The position numbers were made by a program, and so were the translations under genes. Below are positions 34,481-46,510 of a stretch of DNA of 64,000 bases, one piece after another. This stretch comes from Dama dama. Lineage: Eukaryota > Chordata > Mammalia > Artiodactyla > Cervidae. The notes beneath the pieces are model-generated. The model saw only the letters and a program-made list of their open reading frames with translations. It did no database searches and was not told the DNA's origin. The number at the start of each line of letters is the position of its first letter. The stretch's first letter is position 1. The stretch lies in assembly GCF_033118175.1 (NCBI RefSeq), contig NC_083693.1:57405981-57469980 (forward strand), in the 5' to 3' direction.

Positions 34481-35902
34481 TTCAGTTCAGTTCAGTTGCT
34501 CAGTCATGTCCGGCTCTTTGCGACCTCATAGACAGCAGCACGCCAGGCCTCCCTGTCCCTCACCCACTCCCGGAGCTTACTCAAACCCATGTCCATCGAG
34601 TTGGTGATGCCATCCAATCATCTCATCTTCTGTCGTCCCCTTCTCCTCCCGCCTTCAACCTTTCTTAGCATTGGGGTCTTTTCCATTGAGTCAGTTCTTT
34701 GCAGCAGGTGGCCAAAGTATTGGAGTTTCAGCTTCAGCGTCAGTCCTTCCAATGAATATTCAGGACTGATTTCCATTAGGATGGACTGGTTGGATCTCCT
34801 TGCAGTCCAAGGGACTCTCAAGAGTCTTCTCCAACACCACAGTTCAAAACATCAATACTTCAGCACTCAGCTTTCTTTATGGTCTAACTCACACATTCAT
34901 ACATGACTACTATAAAAACCATAGCTTTGACTAGATGGACCTTTGTTGGCAAAGTAATGTCTCTGCTTTTTAATATGCTATCTAGCTTGGTCATAGGAGA
35001 AGGCAATGGCAACCCATTCCAGTACTCTTGCCTGGAAAATCGCACGGACGGAGGAGCCTGGTAGGCCTCAGTCCATGGGGTCACTAGGAGTCGGATACGA
35101 CTGAGCAACTTCACTTTCACTTTTCACTTTCATGCATTGGAGAAGGAAATGACAACCCACTCCAGTGTTCTTTCTTGTCTGGAGAATCCCAGGGACGGGG
35201 TAGCCTGGTGGGCTGACGTCCATGGGGTCACACAGAGTCGGACACGATTGAAGTGACTTAGCAGCAGCAGCAGGTTGGTCATAGCTTTTCTTCCAAGGAG
35301 TAAGCGTCTTTTAATTTCATGGCTGCAGTCACTATCTTCAGTGATTTTGGAGTCCCCCAAAATAAAGTCTCTCACTGTTTCCATTGTTTCCCTATCTATT
35401 TGCCATAATGTTTCCCCATCTATTTGCCATGAAGTGATGGGACCAGATGCCATGATCTTAGTTTTCTGAATATTGAGTTTTGAACCAACTTTTTCAGTCT
35501 CCTCTTTCACTTTCATCAAGAGGCTCTTTATTCTTTGCTTTCTGGCAGAAGGGTGGTGTTATTTGCATATCTGAGATTATTGATATTTCTCCTGGCAATC
35601 TTGATTCCAGCTTGTGCTTCATCCAGCCCAGTGTTTCTGATGATGTACTCTGCATATAAGTTAAATAAGCAGGGTGACAATATACAGCCTTGACGTACTC
35701 CTTTCCCGATTTGGAACTAGTCTGTTGTTCCATGCCCAGTTCTAACTGTTGCTTCTTGCCCTGCATACAGATTTCTCAAGAGGCAGGTCAGGTGGTCTGG
35801 TATCCCCATCTCTTTCAGAATTTTCCAGTTTGTTGTGGTCCACACAGTCAAAGGCTTTGGCGTAGTCAATAAAGCAGAAGTAGATGTTTTCTGGAACTCT
35901 CT
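34481..35902 (-). mobile_element. BovB LINE, 5'-truncated, with nested Bov-A2
   Basis: BovB 3' terminal repeat at 34481 (ttcagttcagttcagttgct), then antisense ORF2 3' region through to the reverse-transcriptase segment near 35900 (ctggaactctc). About 1.14 kb of BovB is left after removing the Bov-A2 at 34996-35274. Translation on the minus strand is broken by stops, frameshifts and a duplicated phrase (cccatctatttgccat at about 35390 and 35416). Reads uninterrupted where the first BovB carries an L1 (35655-35670). Confidence 0.95.
34996..35274 (+). mobile_element. Bov-A2 SINE nested in BovB, 9 bp TSD
   Basis: ggagaaggcaatggcaaccc, first monomer, cattggagaaggaaatgaca junction, second monomer, (GCA)n tail (agcagcagcagcag). 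The flanking duplication is ttggtcata at 34987-34995 and 35275-35283. A small insertion (ttcttgtc) disturbs the second monomer near 35172. Confidence 0.95.
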
Positions 35903-36220
35903 TTGTCCAGTGGCTGCCCCTTTTTGCAGTTAGTTTTGTTTCTTCCTCTTTGATTATTTGGAATTGATTTCACTCATTCAATGAGCACCAATATTCTAGG
36001 CACTGGAAAGAACAGATATACATGCCACAGAAAAGTCTTTGCTCCCATGAAATATCAATTAAAATTAACAGCTTTAATAAAAACTAAAACCCAAAGTCTT
36101 TTAATAGGAAGTACCATTTTCTTTTGCTAGAAAATATATGATTATATTTTATAAGCTCTTCTGAAAGTACCGGAATTTGTGGATCATAAAAGCCTCTGGA
36201 ATAGACTTTGAAAATATATG
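35903..36220. other. Unassigned stretch
   Basis: Unique sequence between BovB and CHR; nothing recognised. Confidence 0.4.
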
Positions 36221-36425
36221 GGGACTTGCCTGGTGGTCCAGTGATTAAGACTCTGCCTTGCAATGCAGGGGACCTGGGTTTGATCCCTAGTCAGGGAACT
36301 AAGATCCCACATGCCTCGGAGCACCTAAGTGCATGAGCCACAGCCATCCATGTGCCAAAATGAAAGATCCCAGGTACTGCAAGTAAGACCCAACACAGCC
36401 AAATAAATACATAATGTTTTTTTAA
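36221..36425 (+). mobile_element. CHR SINE
   Basis: Sense CHR: ggacttgcctggtggtccag, attaagactctgccttgcaa, tttgatccctagtcagggaa, ctaagatcccacatgcc, cccaacacagccaaataaat, with a T-rich then A-rich patch downstream. Confidence 0.92.
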
Positions 36426-36669
36426 AGAGGAAAAAAAAAAAACAACACACACTTGTTTACATCTTATAAAGAGAGCTGATATGAGAACTACTATTCTGTC
36501 TAAACCCTAATGTAAACATCCCCCTTTTTAAACTTTTAAAAAAGTCTAAGACTCCCTGGCTGTCTCCCGGTGCTCAGCTGAATGACCACACCCAGGCCTG
36601 TGCTCCCCAGGTGTGTTGGTGGGATGCTCACATGGGCATCACCAGTTCATAGGATTTGCCTGGAGACCT

Positions 36670-36795
36670 AGTTATGCTGCCTGTTAGCTGCATGACTTGA
36701 GGTCACTTAGTTTTGTTTTCTTCTCCATTCGCTCATTTCCAAATGTAAATCTAATTCATATAATAGTTATGTGAATTAATGACAGAAAATTCATA
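36670..36795 (+). mobile_element. MIR fragment
   Basis: tgttagctgcatgacttgag, gtcacttagttttgttttct: the MIR core in sense, diverged. Confidence 0.5.
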
Positions 36796-39213
36796 CAGCT
36801 ATTCCTAGAGAAACAAAAATTAACATTAGTAAAATCTCTATTATGTTATACAAGCCTTTTAGGAAGTGGCTCTGATTGGAAAGTTTTGGGAAATATTGGG
36901 CTCTTTTAAAATTTCCCAATTCATGACATGTGGTTGAGGCCATCTGTAGCCAAAGCTGCAATATAACCTTACCTCTTCAGTTGTACCTTTGAATGAGGTT
37001 TTGTAACAATAGAGAAGGAATTGCATCATATTTCTTTTATAAAATCTTCAATACCATTAATATGTGGCTAATGATATTTTGCTAAGTAAATGTTGAATGA
37101 AAGCTCTTTCTTCCTTGCAAATACAAGTAAAATAATTTTTATTTCCATAACCATAGAGTATATATAGGGGTGTATATGTATACCTAGGGGAAGGAGTGGG
37201 AATATGGGGTGACCTGTGTCTCTCCTCAAGTTTCCAGAGAAGGAAAAAAATTAACTGAGATTTGACACACCTGTCACAAGTATAGGAAATTAATGAATTG
37301 TGAAATCATTTTAGTTATGACATACTTGTGCATTTTAAGTAATTGTAGTGTTTTTTGTAGTTTTGAAGAATTACTTATCCATGCTTATTAAACATATTTA
37401 TATGTTAGCATAATGAATTCAGATTATTTAGTTTAGAAGAATACATAAATATGTTGATGTCCATTTTCACATTGTGCTAATTGTGATTTTTATAATCAGT
37501 TTCTGGTTTTCCTCATTAATCTGAGAGATCAAATTATAGACTGTGGATTAATAAAACAAGTAATGATTATCTTCTTTATTAAAAGACAGATTAGCTCATT
37601 TTTACTTAGTGAAACAGTCCTTCCACTCCTAGTTCATGTTGATTCAATAAACAAATCAGAAAGACAGCAATAAACAAATGGCAGCATAGTTGAAACAAAG
37701 CCATGTGATTATAATTTGATTTTTAATTCTAAGGTGTTCATGAGTCAAGCTGTAGGGAGATTTTCTGTAAAGCAATAAGTCTACACTGTTTGAAAATCTG
37801 ACTCTATAAATCAGAGTATTCAGAATATGCTGAGGGGCTGGAGAAGGACAGTGTTTATTTACATGAGACTCTGTTACTTCCATCTAGATCTTCCTCTCGA
37901 TTTGCTTAATATTTCATTTGAATAAAGCATTCTGGGGAAACAAGGTTTAAAGCATTATGTAAGTGTGCTTGTATTCAACAGGAGTTATGAACAGAAGATA
38001 TTCAAGGTTTTAAAAGAACCACTCAAGAAGATCTGAAGCTACATTCTGCATGTCTTCTGAGATCAGCTCTGCAGGATGAAAATAAAATGACAAATCTCGA
38101 TTGAGGAAATCAGCGATAAGTAAGTAAGCTCACTCTTATCTTCCAGTGTTGTCACGGATATGCAGTGAGTAAAATGTGCCCTTTTGCTTGTTATCTATTG
38201 ATGTCAAAAGCTATGGTATTGTCAGTGATTTTTCTCATGACCTTCTATTCTATAACTTTCTCAGTCTTCAGTGTAAGCCAGTGGCAAGATACAAAGATGC
38301 TCACAGTGGTGAGATAGTATTGACACTGTTTAGGTAGAATGGAAAGACAGTTTTCGGAAGATCGTCATGCACCAAATAGCCATATCCTCTTGGGTCATTG
38401 GTGACTGAGATCTGAAATAGTGCATTGTGCAGCATGGTGCCTTAGCTTACTTCTAGCTCTAAATTTCTTTAGTTCCTAGATAAACTGGAATGAGATTACC
38501 AGCGATGGGTTTGGGACACTGTTATGCAATATATGTCAATCATATCCAAACTGTCAGGTTTAGTATCCACCAATCAAGTATTTACCTACGTTTAAGGATT
38601 TCACTTTTTTTTTTTTTTTTAACTTGAGTGATGAACTGAAATGATTTGGTACTGAGGAGGGTGAAATGGTGTATTGGGAGACTGCTGACCTCTAAACTCC
38701 TCTCAGATTATCCGAGAGAGAGAAAAACCCAAAAGTTAGTAGTAATGATAATGGCTAGTGGGGAAGAGAATCTATTATAAAATCTCTGACATTTTCTAGT
38801 ACCTAGGTATCCTGGGGCCAGGTGATGTTGAAGTCCTTCCTTGGCCAGTTAGATAAAAGACTCTAGCTTCAGAGTCAACATTAGTTCAGTAGCTTTCCCA
38901 TGACCTTATCTGTGCTTCAGTTCTGATCACTGGTCACCTTTGAGGCTTAGGGGGTCAGAAGCAACCTGCTGTAACAGTCGATGGGTACTGCATTCTCTCT
39001 GGTGGTTCTCTATAAGATGTCCATATCTTCATAAATTATCCCTTTATTGAATTCCCTCAAATTTCCATATTTGCGTGTGTTATCTGTTCTGCTGATGCTG
39101 ATACTGAACAAAGTGAGCTTGAGAAAGAATGACTTTTACTCATAAGGTCCAGGTTCTCAACTGAGATGTTGATTTGGGTAAAAATCACACCTGGTATTAC
39201 CAGGTATACTAAG
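36796..39213. other. Unassigned 2.4 kb stretch
   Basis: No recognised gene or repeat apart from a T run at 38607-38621. A stretch with several A/G-rich phrases at 38040-38135 (ending gataagtaagtaagc) does not meet a canonical splice-donor pattern. Confidence 0.4.
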
Positions 39214-39632
39214 CTGAAGATGGAACTCAAAGACGTTTGGTACTGATCCCTAGAAACTGGGACTGTGATCTTATACGGTAAGAAATTTTCAGGTGTGATT
39301 AAGCTAGGTATCTTGAGATGGGATGGTTATCCTGAATTATCCAGGTGAGTCTAATGTAATCACAAGTTCTTATAAGATGCGGAGGCAGGAGGGTTAGAGT
39401 TTGAGAAAGCGATGTGGCAACGGAGACAGAGGATACGTGATGCTACTGCAGGAAGTGGAGCTTGAACCAAAGAAGACAGGACAATCTCTCGATGCTGCTC
39501 CTACAGTGGGAATGCTGACAGCTTGATTTTAGAGCTTCTGACCTCCAGAACTGTAAGTAATACATTTGTGTTGTTTTAATCCACTAAGTTTGCAGTGATG
39601 TACTACAGCAGTAATAGTAAACGAATATACCA
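39214..39632 (+). mobile_element. MLT1-type MaLR LTR
   Basis: caggtgtgattaagctaggt, cttgagatgggatggttatc, ctgaattatccaggtgagtc, taatgtaatcacaagttctt, gcttctgacctccagaactg, tgttttaatccactaagttt and a terminal agtaatagtaaacgaatata follow the order of an MLT1 LTR in sense. No internal ERVL sequence beside it. Confidence 0.82.
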
Positions 39633-39814
39633 GAGAATGAGACCAACAGTTGGTTAGTTTCCACAGAAGTATTCACTTAATTTAAGAACCTTTTAGACAT
39701 GTGCAAAAATAGAATAGTATAATGATGTCTTTTGTTATTATTTAAAAAAAATTTCCTAACATCTCCTAGGAACCACCCTTCTTCATTTGTGGTGAGTATT
39801 CATCATTTTATATT

Positions 39815-39855
39815 TATTTTTATATATATGCATGTGTGTATGTATGTATTTAGAT
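39815..39855. repeat. Imperfect (TA/TG)n microsatellite
   Basis: tatatttatttttatatata followed by tgcatgtgtgtatgtatgta. Confidence 0.75.
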
Positions 39856-40585
39856 TTTGGTTTTCCAGCATCTGAACCACTTTGCCATGTTTTGAAGACT
39901 TTCTCATCTTATGTATTCTTGGTAGGGGTAGAACCTACTTGATACTAATCAAAGCTGGAAGTCCCAGGTACTTGACTTCCCAACACTCCTGGTTGCTGGG
40001 CTACAAGCCTAAGCCCTAGACTCTACCACGTAGATGCGCTATATGCCTTTCTTAGAATCAGCCACAGGGATGGCAGTTGCAAGTGGAGTTCTCAGCAGTG
40101 GCCACAGAGGTAATTGCAGCAAGACTGAATTTCTCTGTGACCCAGCATTTCTTTCACTGCACCAGGTTTGCTCTGTGACTGAGAGCTTTGTTATTAGCTA
40201 TATATCCTCGAGCCCAAATTTTCCAGATTCTGAATGATTTTGACAAATTATCTTTGTCCTTAAATCAGCCTGAGTTGGTGTATGGGTTTGTGTCCCTTGA
40301 AACTAAGAACCTGGTTTCTATATACTTTTCTGTTCTGCCATCCTCACTGTGTCAGTTTTCACTTCAGCCAAGGATTCCTTTTGACTTCATGAGAGCTGTA
40401 ACTGTGGCCAGAATTGTGGGCAGACACACTAACCTCCGGAGGGGGAAGAAATCACCTATACTTATGTTTCTGTCTTAGGAGGGGAGGCCCCTTTACCTCC
40501 AAGCCTCTTAGCAGTTTTTTCTCTCACCCCACACCTGGTGCTGGTACATGATCCCGTCAATCACTTTGTCAGCCACAAATAAAGT
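39856..40585. other. Unassigned stretch
   Basis: Higher GC than neighbours and two overlapping plus-strand open frames (40034-40237, 40188-40478) without recognisable motifs. It could be an old LTR or DNA transposon, but is not identified. Confidence 0.35.
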
Positions 40586-40589
40586 TTCT

Positions 40590-40672
40590 CTGAAGAGTAA
40601 ATAAGACAATGTATGTAAAGCTTTTCACCCTGTACCTGGCATAGTTGAAGCTTTCAAATGATTTCTAATTCT
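40590..40672 (+). mobile_element. MIR 3' fragment
   Basis: gtaaataagacaatgtatgt, aaagcttttcaccctgtacc, tggcatagttgaag: sense MIR 3' half. Confidence 0.65.
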
Positions 40673-40689
40673 CATAACAAAATCCCTTG

Positions 40690-40850
40690 GGGGGTTTTGT
40701 AGCATCCCTGTAACTCAGGATTCACCTCAGATTTACTGAAATGCAATATTTAGATGCAGGGCCTAGTTATCAATATTTTATTAACTTCCTCAGAACATTT
40801 TCAATCTATCTTTGGTTAAGTATCACCAGAGAGGAATGATTGTAGCATTT
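40690..40850 (-). mobile_element. Possible MER5-type hAT fragment
   Basis: ggattcacctcagatttact, gaaatgcaatatttagatgc, agggcctagttatcaatatt roughly follow MER5 in antisense, with heavy divergence. Confidence 0.35.
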
Positions 40851-42785
40851 GCCCTGAGGTGTTTATCCAGGTGTTTTATCCTACCTACCTGAAATTTCCT
40901 ACTACAGCTTTCTCTTAGGTTATGGGTTAATGTTAAATGGTTGGCAAATTTAAGGACTAATTAGTAAAAGGTATCTGTCCTCTTAAAGAGCTGGTGACCC
41001 CAGAGAAAATAAAGGCTTGAGCTGCCTTAGACTGGGCTGTTTGCTACCACTCTGTGAAAAGTGGATTGCGTTTTTTTCTTCTAAGTCACTCAGCTCAGTG
41101 GTTTTTAACTAAACTGGTACTTTTTTAACTGACTGACATTACTGTTCAGGGTTTTACCTGGAGATCTAGTGCAGGGCCCTGGTTTGGGGAATTGTAGCAC
41201 CAGCTGAAAAAAAATGCATTTAACAGTGTATGCTTTAGGGCAGGATAACCCTGTACTTACTGTGATCACTAAATAAATAACAGAGGTGATTACAATCAGT
41301 GAAAAGTGAAAGAAGATGAAAATGGATACAATGACAAAAGGAATCACATCAAAGGCTCTCTAGTTTGGAGATCATATGCTTATGTGGAGGGCAACAAGTG
41401 TTCACACAGGGGTTGTGGAATGTTCAGGATAGAAGTCAGGGTGTGAGTTAGGGATTAGTGGGCCAGAAGTTAATAGGAAATGGACACAGTAATCCTAAAC
41501 AGCTTTATTAAATTTTTAAAGTTAAAAATGAAGCAAGATAAGGTGATTATTTGGGAAGTAAGAGGAAGCATCTCCCTGCCCCGCCTCCCCCCTCCCTTAA
41601 AATGTGAGAAACTTAAGTTTAAAGCTCCTGACAAGGATTCATTAGAGTGGGACAAATGGCAGATACAGAATATCAAAGGAATTACTTTCAGTAAAGTTCT
41701 GGTAATGGTTGGAGGAGCAGGGATATCAAGTACCTGTGGAGGAGTGAGTCTTAGCCGGGAGGAAGAGAACCTCGCCTCAGTTCACTGTGTATGAATGCTC
41801 TTAGATTTTCTGTTTTATGTGAAATTTAGGGAGGGTCTCCATGGCAGTTTGTATTTTCTCTGTGAGGCAGAACGAGGGATTGTTTGCTGGGACTAAAGGG
41901 AGAGGGAAGGGAAACTTGAGATTTCAAGATGCTGGAGAAACTCTGAAATATCTTTAGGGTGCTGGGGAAAATGTTAACCAAAGAAAGGTATCTGGTTTAA
42001 AGGTTGTGTTGAGGGCTCAGGTGAACTGAGGACCACACGTTTATGGTGACATCAATTTTGCCCATCACCTATTGTGTGATTTCCTCCAGCAGGACTCAGG
42101 TTCCTGGGGACAGGCAGTCAGAGAGGCATATTTGGGTTCATGCAGTTTAGAGGAAAGAATAAAAGACTGAGTTTAGGGTGTTGAAATGATGTAATGTAAG
42201 CAGGGTAAGCAAAGGCCTGAAAAGTGGAGTGGGCAAAAGAACAAGAAGAAAGAGGAAGCTCTGCTGTGGCTCAAGGGGAGATAGCTATACAGCAAGAAAT
42301 GTGGAAAACTGTAGTTGGAGAGTGAAATACTCGAATCCATGATTTTGCTGGTGATAACCAGATTCACAGTGTGCTTATGGGAATGAGTGGCTGAGGTGTC
42401 ACTAAAGATGAGGCGGTCAAGAAACCAAGTGTTCATGATGTTTTACCTTTGATTTTCCTGAGATAATGTAAGAATTGGGCTGGAAGTGAGGATTACTAGA
42501 AAAGACCAACTGGAAACTTTTCAGTAAATGAGGTGAAAGGTCTCGGTGGTAGGTAGATGACAGCAAATAGGAAGATGGGAGCATGTTTTAGTTAAAAAAA
42601 AAAAGTGAGCCTCAGAGGAGCAGGAATTTCAATAAAAGTAATAGCTTGGAAGTGAAAATAAGGAACATGGATGACTCTGAATCACTGCTGGACTCTAAGG
42701 GAGTGTGAGGATTAACAGCCTGCTCTTGATAGCTATTTGTTAAGTATATCAGTTGTACACACCTGAATCCACAGTAAAACTCTTG
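40851..42785. other. Unassigned 1.9 kb stretch
   Basis: Nothing recognised. Short open frames on both strands, including 41480-41794 (plus) and 42173-42436 (minus), lack recognisable motifs. A run at 42593-42605. Confidence 0.4.
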
Positions 42786-43060
42786 GCGTCTCTTTCACCT
42801 CAACATTCAATCTTGCCTCAAGCCTTGCTGATTCTATTTCCTGAATCTATTTAATCACAGTGCCACAACTTCTGGAACACATTTTTTGTTTTTGTTTTTT
42901 TCTTGAATTACTTTAGAAGCCTCCTGAGTAGTATCTCCATCTAGACTTTTCTCTGTTCCATTCTCCACAGCTACAGTCAGGGTGGTATTCCAAAAAGACA
43001 AATGCCATCATGTTACTAATCAGCTTAAAGCTATCTGTGGCTTTAAGATATGTGAGATAT
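42786..43060 (+). mobile_element. L2 LINE fragment
   Basis: ttaatcacagtgccacaact, tagaagcctcctgagtagta, tccattctccacagctacag, tcagggtggtattcc, and tcatgttactaatcagctta follow the L2 order in sense. A (GTTTTT)n patch lies inside at 42887-42901. Confidence 0.68.
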
Positions 43061-43204
43061 TTTAGTCTTATTTTTGGTATTAAGTCTTTGATATCTAGTG
43101 TGTGTCTTACATGTATAACTCAATTCAGTTTGGACTTACCACATTTTAAGCATTCAATAACCATAAAAGACTAAAGGCAACCATATTGGAAAGTTACACT
43201 TTTT

Positions 43205-43370
43205 AAACCAATATACCAACTCTTACCCCACCTGGCTCCAAAAATAGTTTCTTTTTGGCCTTTTTTCCCTTTATACTCTTTGTCTAGCCATGTTAAATTA
43301 TGTGCTCACAGAACTCTCGCTTTTGTACTTGTGGTTCCCTGTCTGGAATTTATTTATTTTTTCAGGGTAT
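43205..43370 (+). mobile_element. L2 LINE fragment, likely same copy
   Basis: tcacagaactctcgcttttg, tacttgtggttccctgtctg, gaattt fit the downstream part of L2. The spacing from 42786-43060 suggests one degraded element. Confidence 0.5.
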
Positions 43371-43935
43371 TTTAGCTTACATTTTCTAGAACGTGAGTCT
43401 GAAGCAAAGATAGTGAGTTCCTCCTTTATTAGAGACTTTACCCTCAGGGAACTGAAGTGAGGGTGAAGCAGAGAAGGAAAGAGAGAGTCAGAAAAGGCTG
43501 TGAGATGGAGTTTTTGTTCAGGAACCTGATTGCTCAAAAACTGATTCCTTCCAGAACAGGTTGCACATAAGTAGGCACTGATCGAGTTCTGAAGGATCAG
43601 CAGGGAAGCCCTGGGGTGGGAGCTGAGACCCAGGCAAGGCTGAGCTGAAGCCGTTCGAGGCTGGCTGCCAAGAGCTGGTCATCTCTGTGGCAACTGGAAC
43701 AAGAACTGGGTGAGGTTGAGAACATCTGAAATTGTGCATAAACGGGTCTGACACAGTCAGTAACCTCTACTTATCTCACAGGGATCAACTTACATGTTAT
43801 GTCCACAGGGTAGATTTCCTTGATTCTAAAACAAAATTAGGTCTTTCAGTATGTTCTCAGGGTCTCCTTCACTTACTCTCCTCCAATAAAACATCATATT
43901 TTAAAAAATTGTAAATTGAAGTATTGATGATTTGT
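43371..43935. other. Unassigned stretch
   Basis: G/A-rich on the plus strand. Minus-strand frames at 43298-43537 and 43518-43754 overlap but lack motifs. Confidence 0.35.
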
Positions 43936-44100
43936 CTTCCCCATAAAATTGTAAGTTCTCTGAAGTCAGGTTCATGACTATCTTTTACCATGAGATCCCT
44001 ACCTCCTGTCTTGCAGTACTTCACGCAGCTCTCTCCCTGATACAGTGAATGTCTTCAATAAGTACTTCTAGCATGTGAATGAACAAATGAATGAAAAGTT
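43936..44100 (+). mobile_element. L2 3' end
   Basis: gttctctgaagtcaggttca, tgactatctt, and tcttcaataagtacttctag followed by gaatgaacaaatgaatgaa, the typical L2 3' tail with its GAAT-type repeat. Confidence 0.75.
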
Positions 44101-45735
44101 CAAGTTGGTAAAACATCATGTGGTCTTTGTTTTTTTTCTTCCAGAGCAGGCCTCTTTGTCAGAAGTACTTTTAGAATATAAGCTGATCACTAAAGTTTAG
44201 CTTGCCTTGTTCAGCCTTTCATGGGCTGTCAGGCTGTAATCTGGGATAATGACATGGGTGGGTGGTTCACTCTAACCAGTGAGACTTTGCATGTCTTTAG
44301 GTTCACTTGTTTTGCAAAATAGATTTGTCAGGTTAGAACCTCAAATGAAAGCTCTCTCTCTCTTTTTTTGCTCTTTGGCACATTCTAATGAGAGCCACAG
44401 CTCCTGAGTTGTTGCTTCAGCATTTGTATCTAATATGAAAGAAATTGAAAGCTAAGATGAAACCTCAGGACTAGAACAGCAGGTCTGTCAGGCAGCACTC
44501 CCAGCCCTGTTCTTAGCTGTGTCTTCAATGAGAAAAGGCTGTGACTATGGCATTGTGCCTGGTGTGGAAAACTTGGGTAAAGGAGATGTCATGACGGGAA
44601 ACAGCATCAACCTTCATTCTGAACTTTTTTGTGCCATCTTCAGTCAACTTCTGTCATAGGGAATGGTGCTGCCTGCTAATGACCTTCCCACCTGGGGACC
44701 CCATTGTGAGTGATGTCCTTGATGCCAGCTCGCATATTCTAGCTAATTCCAGACCTATTAAATATTCAGTATCTTTCTGAGAACCAATTAAGCGAATGGG
44801 AGACATAAAATAGAACTTGCCTTTACCCAAGGAGTCATTCAACCAGAATTTTTATGACAAATAAAGGGCCTGGAAACTAAGCAAAATAGTGAGAGCTTTT
44901 AAATGCATATAGAAGTGATCAAATCTGAAATTGCCTGATTCTCACCTTATTCTGGAGGAGACTAACTTATGAAGAAATCACTTGTTTAAATTGGTAGCCT
45001 TCATTTGCCCAGCAAAGGTATTGTATTTTATTGTTCTCTAGATATTTTGAATTTTAAATCAAGACAACAAAAACAAATTTAAAAAATATACTGAAAGTAA
45101 TGATAAAAATTATTGAACTTTTTTTCTGAATGCTATAGAAAACTGAAAGTTTGTAAAGTGGGAGTCACTTACTACCTCATAGATGAAAAGAGAAGATGAC
45201 AGTCATCACAAAAATAAAGTGTAGATAGATTATAGGACTTAAAGTTTTATAAGCAAGTATTAAGTTACTGAGTTGGAAAAATCTCTCTTTTTTCACTAGA
45301 TCATCAGGATTGAAAAGTCTAACTATAAGCACTGAACAAACATGCCCTTCCAGACTCATCCATTTAGCAGGGGCTCGATAAACATTATTGACCAGTTTAT
45401 TGGCCTGATGAACTTGTTTTTAAAAAATAGCCTGAAAAGGAAATTCCCAGATCATGAATTTCAGCTGTTAACAGTGTTTTTGTCTGTAATAGTTTTGTGA
45501 GATCTTAATCAAGGCAGACTTGCTAATGAACTTCCTGTTCAGGATGTTCTCATGGACAGCAAATAAGAGTGTGAAAAGATAATAAATCCACATTTTAATA
45601 CTGGTTGTCACACACTAAAAATGTCTCATCCTTTGGTTTTTAAGAGAAAATGCACTTTTCCTCCAGAAGGAAAATGTATTTTATTTTTAAGAGAGATATT
45701 TTTTATGTAGTAAAAGTTTGGGATACAAGCACATC
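44101..45735. other. Unassigned stretch
   Basis: No recognised gene or repeat. A short (CT)n patch lies at 44353-44364. Confidence 0.4.
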
Positions 45736-45739
45736 TTTG

Positions 45740-45935
45740 GGACTCAGAGGCAGGTTATTGACTTAGAGCCTCCTGTCTGACATTCTCGACCATGGGAGGT
45801 TTATTTCTGTGCAATAAGTAAAATGAGGAGTTCATTGTGAATGTATCAGAACATGTCAAGTGCCTATTTTGGAGTGTTTTGCACATGGTTGATATTTAAT
45901 AAGTACTAACTGTTTATGGTTATGATAGATTACAA
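45740..45935 (+). mobile_element. MIR SINE
   Basis: gggactcagaggcaggttat, aataagtaaaatgaggagtt, gtgttttgcacatggttgat, and atttaataagtactaactgt follow MIR in sense. Confidence 0.72.
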
Positions 45936-46324
45936 TCTATCATATGGTAGGAGGAGAAAAAGAACTGAACATTCTGTCCTCTGTCATTCACTCCGTGTGA
46001 CATTTGCTGATTGTAACGCTCCCATTTCCTTTGCGCTAAGCAGATGACAGGCATGGTGCTGCCGGCCTTATGAGCATGCTAGTGTGTGAACAGTGCAGCT
46101 ACATTAGGAGAGGGTCTTTTTCTACTCATTGCCTTGGGAATGACAGCGCTCCCTGGAGAGGCAGAGAGACTCACCATGGGCACGGGGCCAGGAAAGAGCA
46201 GAGCACAGCCTGATTCTGGAGATTTCAAATGTAGATACTGGGTTGTATCCCTGGAGATTCTGTGTCGGTAATTCTGCATTTTTAACAAGTTTTCCTGGAA
46301 GCTTTTGAAACGAAGGCTGTATAT

Positions 46325-46510
46325 GAAAATCACTCAGTTGTGTTGGACTCTTTGTGACCCCACAGACTATGTAGTCCATGGAATTCTCCAGGCCAGAATA
46401 CTAGAGTGTGTATCCCACTAGAGTGTATCTCCAGGGGATCTTCCCAACCCAGGGATTGAACCCAGGTCTCCCACGTTGCAGGTAGATTCTTTACTGGCTG
46501 AGCCACGAGT
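46325..46510 (-). mobile_element. Bov-tA SINE with internal duplication
   Basis: Antisense: tcactcagttgtgttggact, ccatggaattctccaggcca, aacccagggattgaacccag, and ctttactggctgagccac. At about 46401-46436 the phrase actagagtgt..atc(c/t) occurs twice in tandem, an about 18 bp microduplication private to this copy. The 5' terminal ccagggaagccc is missing. Confidence 0.92.

Noticed and set aside
38040..38140. Candidate splice donor at gataagtaagtaag
   Set aside because: The motif lacks the GT directly after an AG exon end in the required register, and there is no open frame before it.
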